NCBI GenBank assembly: GCA_964425485.1
Contig: CAYRML010000005.1
Location: forward strand, 1 to 39,058
Direction: 5' to 3'
Length of the DNA stretch: 39,058 bases
Source of the DNA: CAYRML01 sp964425485
GTDB lineage: Bacteria > Bacillota > Dehalobacteriia > UBA4068
The position numbers were made by a program, and so were the translations under genes. Shown piece after piece: positions 7,415 through 15,740 of the stretch. The number at the start of each line of letters is the position of its first letter. The first letter of the stretch is position 1. The notes beneath the pieces are model-generated. The model had not been told where the DNA came from. It saw only the letters and a program-made list of their open reading frames with translations, and searched no databases.

Positions 7415-8299
7415 ATGAATCCTACTGAGCAAATGCGGCCCATCAACCAGATGACTATGCAGCAAAAAATTCGCAATTCGCTGCGGCATCCTTTGTCCAT
7501 GTTGGTTTATGTACTGGTCGTAGCAGGCGCTATTATCACATTTTTCATTCTCATCTATCTCATAGCTTATGTGGTAGCCAACGGTGTCCCTTATATCACA
7601 CCCTCCCTGTTCGAGATAGAATATACCACAGAAAATGTGTCTTTGCTGCCCTCCATCTTCAACACCCTGATCATAACTTTACTGTCTTTGCTTATAGCAG
7701 CACCATTAGGCATCTTTACAGCTGTTTACCTAGTAGAATATGCCAAGCGAGGCAACAAAGTCGTGGAAACGATCCGCCTAGCCACAGAGACCTTAGCCGG
7801 TATTCCATCCATCGTATATGGCTTGTTCGGACTCATCTTTTTCGTAACAACCACGGGCTGGGGTTATTCCTTACTCGCCGGCGCCTGCACTTTGGGCATT
7901 ATGATACTGCCACTAGTTATCCGCACCACGGAAGAGGCACTGAAGGCCGTGCCCGACACATATCGGGAAGCCAGTTTTGGACTGGGTGCAGGCAAATTAC
8001 GGACAGTTTTCAAGATAGTGTTTCCCGCTGCTCTGCCTGGTGTTTTGGCGGGAGTTATTTTGGCCATCGGACGCGTAGTAGGGGAAACTGCTGCCTTGAT
8101 CTATACCGCCGGTACAGTGGCACAAATGCCTTCCAGCCTGCTGGATTCAGGCCGAACTTTGGCCATCCACATGTATGCACTCTCCAGCGAAGGCTTGCAT
8201 ACCAACGAGGCCTATGCCACAGCGGTTGTTCTTTTAGTCATGGTCTTGGCAATCAATTCCTTATCTGCTTTTGTAGCCAGAAAATTTTCTAAAACCTAA
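7415..8299 (+). CDS. pstA: phosphate ABC transporter permease PstA
   Basis: Second permease of the phosphate importer, 294 aa. Hydrophobic helices start near residue 30. LAGIPSIVYGLFGLIFF and the EAA loop REASFGLGAGKLRTVFKIVFP, then GVILAIGRVVGETAALIYT, identify it as PstA. It begins on the base after the pstC stop, so translation is probably coupled. The cytoplasmic N terminus, rich in Gln and Met (about 25 residues), carries no recognisable domain. Confidence 0.95.
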   Translation: MNPTEQMRPINQMTMQQKIRNSLRHPLSMLVYVLVVAGAIITFFILIYLIAYVVANGVPYITPSLFEIEYTTENVSLLPSIFNTLIITLLSLLIAAPLGIFTAVYLVEYAKRGNKVVETIRLATETLAGIPSIVYGLFGLIFFVTTTGWGYSLLAGACTLGIMILPLVIRTTEEALKAVPDTYREASFGLGAGKLRTVFKIVFPAALPGVLAGVILAIGRVVGETAALIYTAGTVAQMPSSLLDSGRTLAIHMYALSSEGLHTNEAYATAVVLLVMVLAINSLSAFVARKFSKT

Positions 8300-8314
8300 A
8301 AAGGATAAATGATT

Positions 8315-9064
8315 ATGGAAAAAATAAATGTCACAAATCTTGATCTTTATTATGGTGATTTTCAGGCGTTGAAGGATGTCAGCTTAAATCTGGATGAAAA
8401 AATCATCACTTCTTTTATCGGGCCTTCTGGCTGCGGCAAATCAACTTTCTTAAAAACTCTGAACCGCATGAACGATCTTATTGACGGCTGCCGGATCTAT
8501 GGCCAAATACTTCTGGACGGCGAAAATATATATAAAAATATCGATATAAACAGCCTGCGTAAAAGGGTTGGTATGGTATTCCAAAAACCAAATCCCTTCC
8601 CTATGAGCATTTATGATAATATCGCCTATGGTCCACGCACTCATGGCATCAAATCTAAAGTGGTCCTCGATGAAATCGTAGAAAAAAGCCTCACCTCTGC
8701 TGCTATTTGGGAAGAAGCCAAAGACCGGCTTAAGCAAAGCGCTCTTGGCCTCTCCGGCGGACAGCAGCAAAGGTTATGCATAGCCCGAGCTTTGGCCGTG
8801 GAGCCGGAGGTGCTGCTGATGGATGAGCCAACCAGTGCCTTGGATCCAATTTCCACATCAAAAATAGAAGATCTTGTATTAGAACTGAAAAAACATTATA
8901 CTATAATAATAGTAACTCACAATATGCAACAGGCAACCCGCATCTCGGATAAAACTGCCTTCTTCCTTTTGGGAGAAGTCATTGAGTTTGATACTACCCA
9001 AAACCTCTTTTCCATGCCTAAAGATAAGCGCACCGAGGATTATATCACAGGCAGATTTGGTTGA
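8315..9064 (+). CDS. pstB: phosphate ABC transporter ATP-binding protein PstB
   Basis: ATPase that powers phosphate import at the cytoplasmic face of PstCA, 249 aa. Walker A GPSGCGKST, Q-loop in FQKPNPFPMSIYDNI, signature LSGGQQQR, Walker B VLLMDEPTSALDP and the H-loop in IIVTHNMQQA are all intact. The NPFPMSIYDNIAYGPR stretch is diagnostic of PstB. An ATG at 8309 is only 3 nt after AAGGA (8301-8305), so the ATG at 8315 (9 nt away) is preferred; the two starts differ by two residues. It follows pstA by 15 bp. Confidence 0.96.
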   Translation: MEKINVTNLDLYYGDFQALKDVSLNLDEKIITSFIGPSGCGKSTFLKTLNRMNDLIDGCRIYGQILLDGENIYKNIDINSLRKRVGMVFQKPNPFPMSIYDNIAYGPRTHGIKSKVVLDEIVEKSLTSAAIWEEAKDRLKQSALGLSGGQQQRLCIARALAVEPEVLLMDEPTSALDPISTSKIEDLVLELKKHYTIIIVTHNMQQATRISDKTAFFLLGEVIEFDTTQNLFSMPKDKRTEDYITGRFG

Positions 9065-9098
9065 GGCAAAGACTTGGAGAAAAAAGGAGTGAGATATC

Positions 9099-9755
9099 AT
9101 GAGAAGCAGATTTGATCAGGAATTGGAAGCCCTCAATGCGGAACTGATCGAGATGGGAATATTGATAGAAGAAGCTATCAACCGCTCTGTAGAAGCGTTG
9201 ATTAAACAAGACGCCCATCTGGCTCGTCAAGTTGTGGAAGATGATATCGTTATCAACCAAAAAGAAAGAGATATCGAACGCCGCTGCCTCAAACTTTTGC
9301 TGCAACAACAACCTGTGGCAAGTGACTTGCGCATAATTTCCAGCGCTTTAAAAATGATCACGGACATGGAAAGAATCGGCGACCAGGCTTCCGATATTTC
9401 GGAAATCATCCAACGCTTGATCGGTGCCGAATATATTAAAAAGATAGTGCATATCCCCATGATGGCCGAAGCTACCATCAAAATGGTTAAAGACAGCATT
9501 GATGCTTTTATCGACCATGATGAAGACCAGGCAAAAGCCGTCATAAAATATGATGATGTGGTAGACGACCTCTTTGATATCATTAAAAATGATTTGATCA
9601 AACTCATCCAAAAGGATGCTAGAAACGGAGAGCAAGCTGTCGACCTCTTGATGATTGCTAAATATCTGGAACGCATCGGTGACCATGCGGTCAATATCGC
9701 CTCCTGGGTGGTTTTTTCCATTACCGGCAAACACAAAAATGAAAGGGTTTTTTAA
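9099..9755 (+). CDS. phoU: phosphate signalling regulator PhoU
   Basis: Cytoplasmic helical protein (218 aa) that links Pst transporter activity to the PhoR kinase and normally damps the response when phosphate is plentiful. Two PhoU repeats are visible, each with the E/D-rich metal-binding pattern: RIISSALKMITDMERIGDQASDI and later LLMIAKYLERIGDHAVNIASW. RBS AAGGAGTGAG. It sits between pstB and phoP; only 2 nt separate its stop from the phoP start. Confidence 0.96.
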   Translation: MRSRFDQELEALNAELIEMGILIEEAINRSVEALIKQDAHLARQVVEDDIVINQKERDIERRCLKLLLQQQPVASDLRIISSALKMITDMERIGDQASDISEIIQRLIGAEYIKKIVHIPMMAEATIKMVKDSIDAFIDHDEDQAKAVIKYDDVVDDLFDIIKNDLIKLIQKDARNGEQAVDLLMIAKYLERIGDHAVNIASWVVFSITGKHKNERVF

Positions 9756-9757
9756 GC

Positions 9758-10438
9758 ATGGATCCAAGTCTCATTTATCTTGTCGAAGATGATGAAAATA
9801 TCCGCGAACTGGTCAGCTATGCTTTAAAGAACAGCGGTTTCGATGTGCTGGGCTTTGATCGTGCTGGCCCTTTTTTCACCCAATTGGAGAAAAAAAGTCC
9901 TCAGCTGATAATTTTGGATATAATGCTGCCGGGGCAGGATGGGCTTGCTATATTGCAAAAATGCAAATCTGCGGCCAAAACTCAAACTATACCTATCATC
10001 ATGCTGACAGCCAAATCCACAGAATATGATGTTATCAAAGGCCTGGATATGGGCGCTGACGATTATATAAAAAAGCCGTTTGCCGTACTGGAGCTGATAT
10101 CTCGCGTCAAAGCTGTGCTCAGGCGCAGCGGGCCCAATGAAAAATCAATCAGACTGCATTATGCGGACATTTCTTTGGATCTGGATAAACGCCAAGTAGA
10201 GGTTGACGGAGCACTTATAAACCTTACCTTTAAGGAATTCGAGCTTTTAGCCTATTTATTGGCCAATCAAGGCATAGTGCTGAGCCGCGATAAAATATTA
10301 TATAATATTTGGGGCATAGATTTTGCCGGGGAAACAAGAACCGTAGATATGCATATCAAATCTTTGCGGCAAAAACTGGGCGATTCGGCCTCTGTTATAG
10401 AAACCGTAAGAGGTGTAGGTTATAAAATAGGAGGTTGA
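9758..10438 (+). CDS. phoP: phosphate response regulator, OmpR/PhoB family
   Basis: DNA-binding response regulator, 226 aa. Receiver domain: acidic pair EDDEN near the N terminus, phospho-acceptor Asp in LIILDIMLPGQDG, Thr in PIIMLTAKS and Lys in IKKPF. The C-terminal winged helix contains FKEFELLAYLLANQGIVLSR and TRTVDMHIKSLRQKLG, then VRGVGYKI. Its place after pst-phoU and before a PAS histidine kinase makes it the PhoP/PhoB orthologue. It likely binds the TTTACA repeats upstream of pstS. The Shine-Dalgarno is weak (AAAGGG within the end of phoU), consistent with coupling. Confidence 0.93.
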   Translation: MDPSLIYLVEDDENIRELVSYALKNSGFDVLGFDRAGPFFTQLEKKSPQLIILDIMLPGQDGLAILQKCKSAAKTQTIPIIMLTAKSTEYDVIKGLDMGADDYIKKPFAVLELISRVKAVLRRSGPNEKSIRLHYADISLDLDKRQVEVDGALINLTFKEFELLAYLLANQGIVLSRDKILYNIWGIDFAGETRTVDMHIKSLRQKLGDSASVIETVRGVGYKIGG

Positions 10439-10442
10439 ATTT

Positions 10443-11777
10443 TTGAAAAACAAAATATATTTCAACCTATGCATAATCAGTATCATCGTGATGGCCCTCA
10501 TGGCTTTGATCTCCTACCTGGTCAATTATGATGATACTGCCATGTTCATTAATGCACTGCCTTATCTCTTTTTGATCATCGCACTGATCTTCTTACTGGC
10601 CGCGGTTTTCTCCTCCAGGCTGACAAAACAGATCACGCAATCCATGGAAGAAATGGCCGATCACATAGATGATAATGATGATTATCCTTTTTATGATGAA
10701 CTGACGCCCTTTATCAGCAAAATACGCAAGCAAAATCAACAGATCAAAGAAAACCTTTCTACCTTGCAAAAAGAAAGAGATATTATTAACACCATCACGG
10801 CTAATATGCAGGAAGGGCTCATCCTTATCAATAATAACCGCCACATCCTTTCTGTCAACAAAAGCGCTATCCGGCTTTTATCTGCCCAAAAAACCGATTA
10901 TCGGGGCAAGCATATATTGTCCATGTCCCGTTCCAGCGAGATTATCGAATCGGTCAATGAGGCCTTGGCCGGCAACAACGTCAGCACTATTTATAAAAAT
11001 AATGACAAATATTACCGCGTTTTTCTTAGCCCCGTCCGCTATAACAATAATATTAACGGCGCCATGATTCTGCTGGTTGATGTAACAAAAGAGCAGCAAG
11101 CAGAGCATATACGTCATGATTTTACGGCCAATGTCTCGCATGAACTTAAAACCCCGCTCACCTCTATTTATGGCTTTGCGGAAATGATGGAAAAGGATAT
11201 GGTTGCGACAAAGGAAGACAGACAAAAATTCGCGGCCCAAATCTGCAAAGAATCCCAGCGTATGATATCCTTGATCGATGATATTATCCGTCTTTCGCAA
11301 ATAGAGGATGCTTCCAGCAAACTATTGGAAAAAGTGGATATACATGCCATTTGTCAGGAAGTGATAAACTCCTTGCAATTGCTGGCCGAACAAAAAGAAA
11401 TAACTTTTCAGCTTGTGGGCAACAAAGTCGATATTTATGCTAATCCGCAAATGATAGATGAAATGATCTATAATCTTTGTGACAATGCCATCAAATATAA
11501 TAAAGTCGGCGGCAGTGTTTGTATTCATACCTATCATACGGTAAAAGAGGCTGTTATCGTGGTCAAGGACAGCGGTATCGGTATCGCTAAGGAAGATCAG
11601 GACAGGATATTCGAGCGCTTCTATCGAGTGGATAAAAGCCGATCCAAGGCAACAGGCGGAACCGGCCTGGGCTTGTCCATCGTTAAGCATGTTGTGGAAT
11701 ATCATAATGGGCAAATCATATTGGAAAGCTCCCTGGGTGAGGGGACCGAGATTACCGTGCGTCTGCCAATGATTTAA
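10443..11777 (+). CDS. phoR: phosphate sensor histidine kinase
   Basis: Membrane histidine kinase, 444 aa, TTG start 8 nt after AGGAGG (10429-10434). Two membrane helices (about 6-27 and 38-57) enclose an outside loop of only about 10 residues, so there is no room for an extracellular sensor domain; input probably comes from the Pst/PhoU complex, as in E. coli PhoR. Then follow a linker, a PAS domain (NTITANMQEGLILINNN onward), the phospho-acceptor box with His in ANVSHELKTPLTS, and the ATPase domain with an N box (NLCDNAIKYN), DSGIGI, FERFYRVD and GGTGLGLSIV. Last gene of the pst-pho operon; a terminator follows. Confidence 0.92.
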   Translation: MKNKIYFNLCIISIIVMALMALISYLVNYDDTAMFINALPYLFLIIALIFLLAAVFSSRLTKQITQSMEEMADHIDDNDDYPFYDELTPFISKIRKQNQQIKENLSTLQKERDIINTITANMQEGLILINNNRHILSVNKSAIRLLSAQKTDYRGKHILSMSRSSEIIESVNEALAGNNVSTIYKNNDKYYRVFLSPVRYNNNINGAMILLVDVTKEQQAEHIRHDFTANVSHELKTPLTSIYGFAEMMEKDMVATKEDRQKFAAQICKESQRMISLIDDIIRLSQIEDASSKLLEKVDIHAICQEVINSLQLLAEQKEITFQLVGNKVDIYANPQMIDEMIYNLCDNAIKYNKVGGSVCIHTYHTVKEAVIVVKDSGIGIAKEDQDRIFERFYRVDKSRSKATGGTGLGLSIVKHVVEYHNGQIILESSLGEGTEITVRLPMI

Positions 11778-11903
11778 ATCCGGTTAAATTGGTTTCGCTA
11801 AGACACTTAATGATAGCAGAGCCAACATCGACCATGCTAGAACATACTGCAAAAAGCCGGCTCTATTTTAGGAAGTAAACTGATAAACAGATCCGATGAC
11901 GGC

Positions 11904-11933
11904 AAAGGACAGCCATAAGGCTGTCCTTTTTAT
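11904..11933 (+). terminator. terminator of the pst-pho operon
   Basis: AAAGGACAGCC (11904-11914), loop ATAA, GGCTGTCCTTT (11919-11929), then T-rich. A weaker upstream pair, AGAGCC (11818-11823) with GGCTCT (11859-11864) and then ATTTTA, could act as an earlier stop, but its loop is long. Confidence 0.9.
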
Positions 11934-12023
11934 TATTGTTCAAGCCATCATCGCACTTCTATATAGTCTTCGGAATATTGTAAAAAGGAGAATGTATTTT
12001 ATAAAATGGAGGTAAGCCTGTTT

Positions 12024-12266
12024 ATGGATAATAACATCCTGACTCTTAATAATGTTGCCGAAGGACAGGTGGCCAGAGTCAAACAATTGCTTTCCCAAGG
12101 CACCATGAGAAGACGTCTTTTAGATCTGGGGCTGGTAGAAGGTACAGAGATCATTTGTCTGCAAAAAAGTCCCACCGGCGACCCCGTGGCTTATTTCATC
12201 CGCGGCGCCGTGATTGCTTTGCGCTCAGAAGACTCCTGCAAGATTTTGGTTGAAAAAGCTCTGTAA
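12024..12266 (+). CDS. feoA: ferrous iron transport protein A
   Basis: Small cytoplasmic SH3-like protein that assists the FeoB ferrous iron transporter. Core seen: AEGQVARVKQLL near the N terminus, MRRRLLDLGLVEGTEI, a middle strand, then IALRSEDSCKILVE. The ORF opens at 12006, but ATG 12024 is preferred: GGAGG at 12008-12012 is 11 nt upstream and the protein (80 aa) then has the usual FeoA length. GGAG also lies about 15 nt before 12006, so the longer form is not excluded. feoB follows 35 bp later. I see no Fur-type GATAAT dyad upstream. Confidence 0.92.
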   Translation: MDNNILTLNNVAEGQVARVKQLLSQGTMRRRLLDLGLVEGTEIICLQKSPTGDPVAYFIRGAVIALRSEDSCKILVEKAL

Positions 12267-12301
12267 GTGCATGACATAATGAAAAAAGCGAGGTGACAGC
12301 C

Positions 12302-14425
12302 ATGGGATGTCAGGAAAGTTTAGCCAAGGCAACTTACCAATTGACTATCGAAAAGGAAAGCCCACTGGATAAGATTATTGCTTTAGCCGGCAACCCCAAC
12401 GTCGGCAAAAGCACCATCTTCAACTCGCTAACCGGTCTAAATCAGCATACCGGAAATTGGCCAGGCAAAACCGTCAGTACGGCTCAGGGGCATTATTATT
12501 ATAAAAACAGCCGCTTCATCTTAGTCGACCTTCCGGGCACCTATTCTCTCATGGCCCATTCGCAGGAAGAAGAGGTGGCCAGAGATTTTATCTGCTTTGC
12601 CAATCCCGATGCCACGATCATCGTCTGTGATGCCACTTGCTTGGAGCGCAACCTCAATTTGCTTTTGCAAATTTTGGAGGCAGGCAATAATGCTATAATC
12701 TGTATTAACCTGCTGGACGAAGCCATCAAAAAACAGATATATATAGACCTGGAGCTTTTGCAAAATATACTGAATATACCCGTGATAGGTACCTGCGCCC
12801 GCAAAGAACAAGGGCTGGAAAATCTCATGGCCCTGGTAGATAAAAAATCGGCCGTAAGTCATGATGCTGTTCCTTTTATTATCACATATCCATTGCCCAT
12901 CGAAGAAGCCATCAAGCTGGTGGAAAAGCAGTTGCCGGAACATATGGCCGCTAAAACTTGCAAACGTTGGTTATGCTTGCGCCTTTTGGAAAATGACGCC
13001 CAATTAGCTAAAACCCTGCAAATAGATCAGGAACCGGCATTGATAGAATCATTACAAAAAGCAACCGCTTTATTATCCGAATATGGTATAGACGAGGAGA
13101 AGCTCAAAGATATTGTGGTCTCGACCATTGTCAAGCAGGCAGAAGAAATAGCCAGGCAAGTTACTCGCATAGAAAAAAAGGGCTATGATAATTTTGATCG
13201 CCGCATGGATAAATTGCTGACCAGCCGTCAAACCGGCATACCTGTTATGATCGTTTTACTGGTAGGGGTATTTTGGATTACGCTCAGTGGCGCCAATTAT
13301 CCCTCCCAGCTGCTGTCCGCCGCATTTGCCCAGCTGCAAGAGACTTTGCTGCAAGTTTTACCTTTTATCGGCTGCCCGCCTGTGTTGACTAATTTGCTGG
13401 TCTTAGGTGTGGTCAAAACCTTGGGCTGGGTAGTAGCGGTGATGCTGCCGCCCATGGCTATATTTTTCCCTTTGTTCACCCTGTTGGAGGATGCTGGCTA
13501 TCTGCCCCGTATCGCCTTCAACCTGGATAAATATTTTAAAAAGGCCTGTGCTTGCGGCAAACAGGCTCTGACTATGTGCATGGGCTTTGGCTGTAACGCT
13601 GCCGGGGTTATCGGCTGCCGCATCATTGATTCCCCCAGAGAAAGATTAATTGCCATCCTGACTAATACTTTTGTACCTTGTAACGGCCGTTTTCCCACCC
13701 TTATTGCCTTGATTTCAATTTTTTTTATTTGGGGTTCAGACAGTATCGCCGGCTCTATCTTGTCTACTGTGATACTGACATTGCTGATAATTTTGGGAGT
13801 AGTAATCACCCTCTTCATATCAAAGCTTCTGTCCAAAACTATTTTAAAAGGCATACCATCCTCCTTCACGCTGGAATTGCCTCCTTATCGCCGTCCGCAA
13901 ATAGGCCGGGTACTAATATATTCGCTGAAAGACCGGACCCTTTTCGTGCTACGGCGGGCTATCATGGTAGCGGCACCGGCCGGACTTGTTATCTGGCTCT
14001 TAGCCAACTTGCACGTAGACGGTATCAGCCTTTTAACCTATTGCGCCAATTTTTTTGATCCTTTTGCTAGGCTCTTAGGCTTGGACGGTGTGATTTTGCT
14101 GGCCTTTTTTTTGGGGTTCCCTGCTAATGAGATCGTCTTGCCCATAATTATTATGGCTTATATGGCACAGGGCACTTTGCTGGAAATGAGCAGCATAGAG
14201 CAATTACGCAGTCTGTTAACGGATAATGGCTGGACCATATTAACGGCCCTTTGCTTCATGCTCTTTTCCTTGATGCATTTCCCCTGTTCCACAACCTGCA
14301 TAACCATAAAAAAGGAAACGCAAAGCCTAAAATGGGCAGCCGTGTCATTTTTATTGCCCACAGCTTGCGGTATGCTGACTTGCTTTATCATCACCAGCGC
14401 CGCCCGCTTGCTTGGTTTGGTCTAA
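12302..14425 (+). CDS. feoB: ferrous iron transport protein B (GTPase-permease)
   Basis: Fe(II) uptake protein of 707 aa in the inner membrane. The N-terminal G domain has G1 GNPNVGKST (30-38), the switch region with HTGNWPGKTV, G3 DLPGTYSL and G4 NLLDEA. A helical linker follows, then about eight membrane helices with two Gate-type repeats; the first reads CMGFGCNAAGVIGCRII with conserved cysteines, followed by the FeoB core GRFPTL. ATG 12302 is preferred to the GTG at 12293, because GAGGTG at 12290-12295 is its Shine-Dalgarno with a 6-nt spacer. No FeoC gene follows. Confidence 0.96.
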   Translation: MGCQESLAKATYQLTIEKESPLDKIIALAGNPNVGKSTIFNSLTGLNQHTGNWPGKTVSTAQGHYYYKNSRFILVDLPGTYSLMAHSQEEEVARDFICFANPDATIIVCDATCLERNLNLLLQILEAGNNAIICINLLDEAIKKQIYIDLELLQNILNIPVIGTCARKEQGLENLMALVDKKSAVSHDAVPFIITYPLPIEEAIKLVEKQLPEHMAAKTCKRWLCLRLLENDAQLAKTLQIDQEPALIESLQKATALLSEYGIDEEKLKDIVVSTIVKQAEEIARQVTRIEKKGYDNFDRRMDKLLTSRQTGIPVMIVLLVGVFWITLSGANYPSQLLSAAFAQLQETLLQVLPFIGCPPVLTNLLVLGVVKTLGWVVAVMLPPMAIFFPLFTLLEDAGYLPRIAFNLDKYFKKACACGKQALTMCMGFGCNAAGVIGCRIIDSPRERLIAILTNTFVPCNGRFPTLIALISIFFIWGSDSIAGSILSTVILTLLIILGVVITLFISKLLSKTILKGIPSSFTLELPPYRRPQIGRVLIYSLKDRTLFVLRRAIMVAAPAGLVIWLLANLHVDGISLLTYCANFFDPFARLLGLDGVILLAFFLGFPANEIVLPIIIMAYMAQGTLLEMSSIEQLRSLLTDNGWTILTALCFMLFSLMHFPCSTTCITIKKETQSLKWAAVSFLLPTACGMLTCFIITSAARLLGLV

Positions 14426-14434
14426 ATTACAAAG

Positions 14435-14469
14435 CAAAAAGCGCAAGGAGCTTATCCTTGCGCTTTTTG
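14435..14469. terminator. bidirectional terminator between feoB and prsA
   Basis: CAAAAAGCGCAAGGA (14435-14449), a 5-nt loop and TCCTTGCGCTTTTTG (14455-14469) form a perfect 15-bp stem with A and T tracts on both sides. It serves the two convergent genes. Confidence 0.92.
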
Positions 14470-14482
14470 TAATGAGGAAATA

Positions 14483-15634
14483 TTATTCCGTAGTATTTGT
14501 TGTAGTATTTGTGGAATTTGTTGTATTTGTGGTACTTTCATCGGTAGCGGCCGGTTCATCAGTAGTTGTCGATTCCGCAGGGGTTTGTGTGGGGGCAGGG
14601 TCGGTATAACCGGCAACGGTAGCATACAGCTCATTGCCTTCAGTCCAATAAGTGAAAGTCATGGCACGCAGGATCTCAGCGCTATCCCGTTTTTCCGTCA
14701 TAAACTTATTATAAACTTCCGATTTAGCCTCTTCTGCCAGACTGTTCATCAAATCTTCTTTGACAGCGGCAAATCCGATTTTTTCCGTATCAATTTTTAT
14801 GATATGATAGCCGGCATCTGTTTTGATAGGAACTTTAGAATAGCTGCCCTCACCACTTAAGGCAAAAGTTTCTTTGACATATTCAGCATAAAGCCCGGTG
14901 GTCTGAACAGTGATTTTAGTCTCGATAACACCGCCGGCCTCGGCTGAACCATCATCGGAATGTTCTTTAGCCAAAGTGGCAAAATCCGCGCCTTCATTCA
15001 GTTGTTTGATGATACCTTCGGCTTCCGCTTTGGCCGCCGCCATCTCTTCAGCGGTAGCGGTACCTTCTTCAGCAGCAATCAAAATATGGGAAGTAGTTTT
15101 GTAATCATAGGCTTTAGGGTCTTTTTCATAAGCTGTTTTGGCCTCTTCTTCGCTGGCAGTAATATCAGCTGTCATTTTTTCATATAACAGTTCATTATAT
15201 TTCTGTAGACGGAACAATTCCAAAACCTGGTCTTCCGTCATGCCATTATCTGTCAGCCATGTTTGATAATCTGCGTCACTTTCAAAAGAGTCGGCAATAC
15301 TGTCTTCCAACAATTTTTTGGCTTCCGAATCGGAAACAGTTATGCCCTCTTCTTGCGCTACCTGCACCAACAAAGCATTGGAAGCGGCATATTCCCAAGC
15401 ATATTGTTCGATCTGCGCCAGCATGGCTTGGCCTTCTTCATTCTCAAAGCTAACACCAAATTGTTCCATATAAGCCTTGTTTTGCTCATATTGCAACTGA
15501 TATTGCCAGTCGGCTATATCGACACCGTTGACCGTGCCGATAGATTTGCCTCCGCCCCAGCTGGAAGAACAACCGGATATTAATAATGCACCTGCCAATA
15601 TCACCGATAAACCAAGCACCAATAACTTTTTCAA
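14483..15634 (-). CDS. prsA: PrsA-like peptidyl-prolyl isomerase lipoprotein (parvulin type)
   Basis: Extracytoplasmic foldase of 383 aa. Lipoprotein signal with lipobox ISGC, Cys22; a SurA-type N-terminal chaperone region; a PpiC domain visible as TSHILIA, ADFATLAKEHSDD, GGVIETK and DAGYHIIKID; and a C-terminal tail of about 35 residues made almost only of Thr, Asn, Ser, Glu, Pro and Ala. That tail comes from low-complexity DNA and probably spans or decorates the cell wall. TTG start behind AAAGGATG. Third gene after pth and mfd on the minus strand, 106 bp after mfd, an order common in Clostridia. Confidence 0.9.
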   Translation of the reverse strand: MKKLLVLGLSVILAGALLISGCSSSWGGGKSIGTVNGVDIADWQYQLQYEQNKAYMEQFGVSFENEEGQAMLAQIEQYAWEYAASNALLVQVAQEEGITVSDSEAKKLLEDSIADSFESDADYQTWLTDNGMTEDQVLELFRLQKYNELLYEKMTADITASEEEAKTAYEKDPKAYDYKTTSHILIAAEEGTATAEEMAAAKAEAEGIIKQLNEGADFATLAKEHSDDGSAEAGGVIETKITVQTTGLYAEYVKETFALSGEGSYSKVPIKTDAGYHIIKIDTEKIGFAAVKEDLMNSLAEEAKSEVYNKFMTEKRDSAEILRAMTFTYWTEGNELYATVAGYTDPAPTQTPAESTTTDEPAATDESTTNTTNSTNTTTNTTE

Positions 15635-15681
15635 TCAAATCATCCTTTCCTGTTCCATCAATATAAGTCAGTAAAATTATT

Positions 15682-15711
15682 TTATCATAATCAGAACTTG
15701 TCCTATGATAA
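15682..15711. promoter_or_regulatory. inverted repeat upstream of prsA
   Basis: TTATCATA (15682-15689) and TATGATAA (15704-15711) form a perfect 8-bp dyad with 14 nt between the arms, in the 106-bp gap between mfd and prsA. On the minus strand it overlaps a possible weak promoter (TTGATT-17-GATTAT). It could be an operator or a weak hairpin; the evidence is symmetry only. Confidence 0.35.
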
Positions 15712-15740
15712 TCAAAAATCAAGAATCAAACAATATCCTT

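Noticed and set aside
11940..12023. Fur box upstream of feoA
   Set aside because: No GATAATGATTATCATTATC-like sequence can be found by eye; iron control may use another regulator or site.
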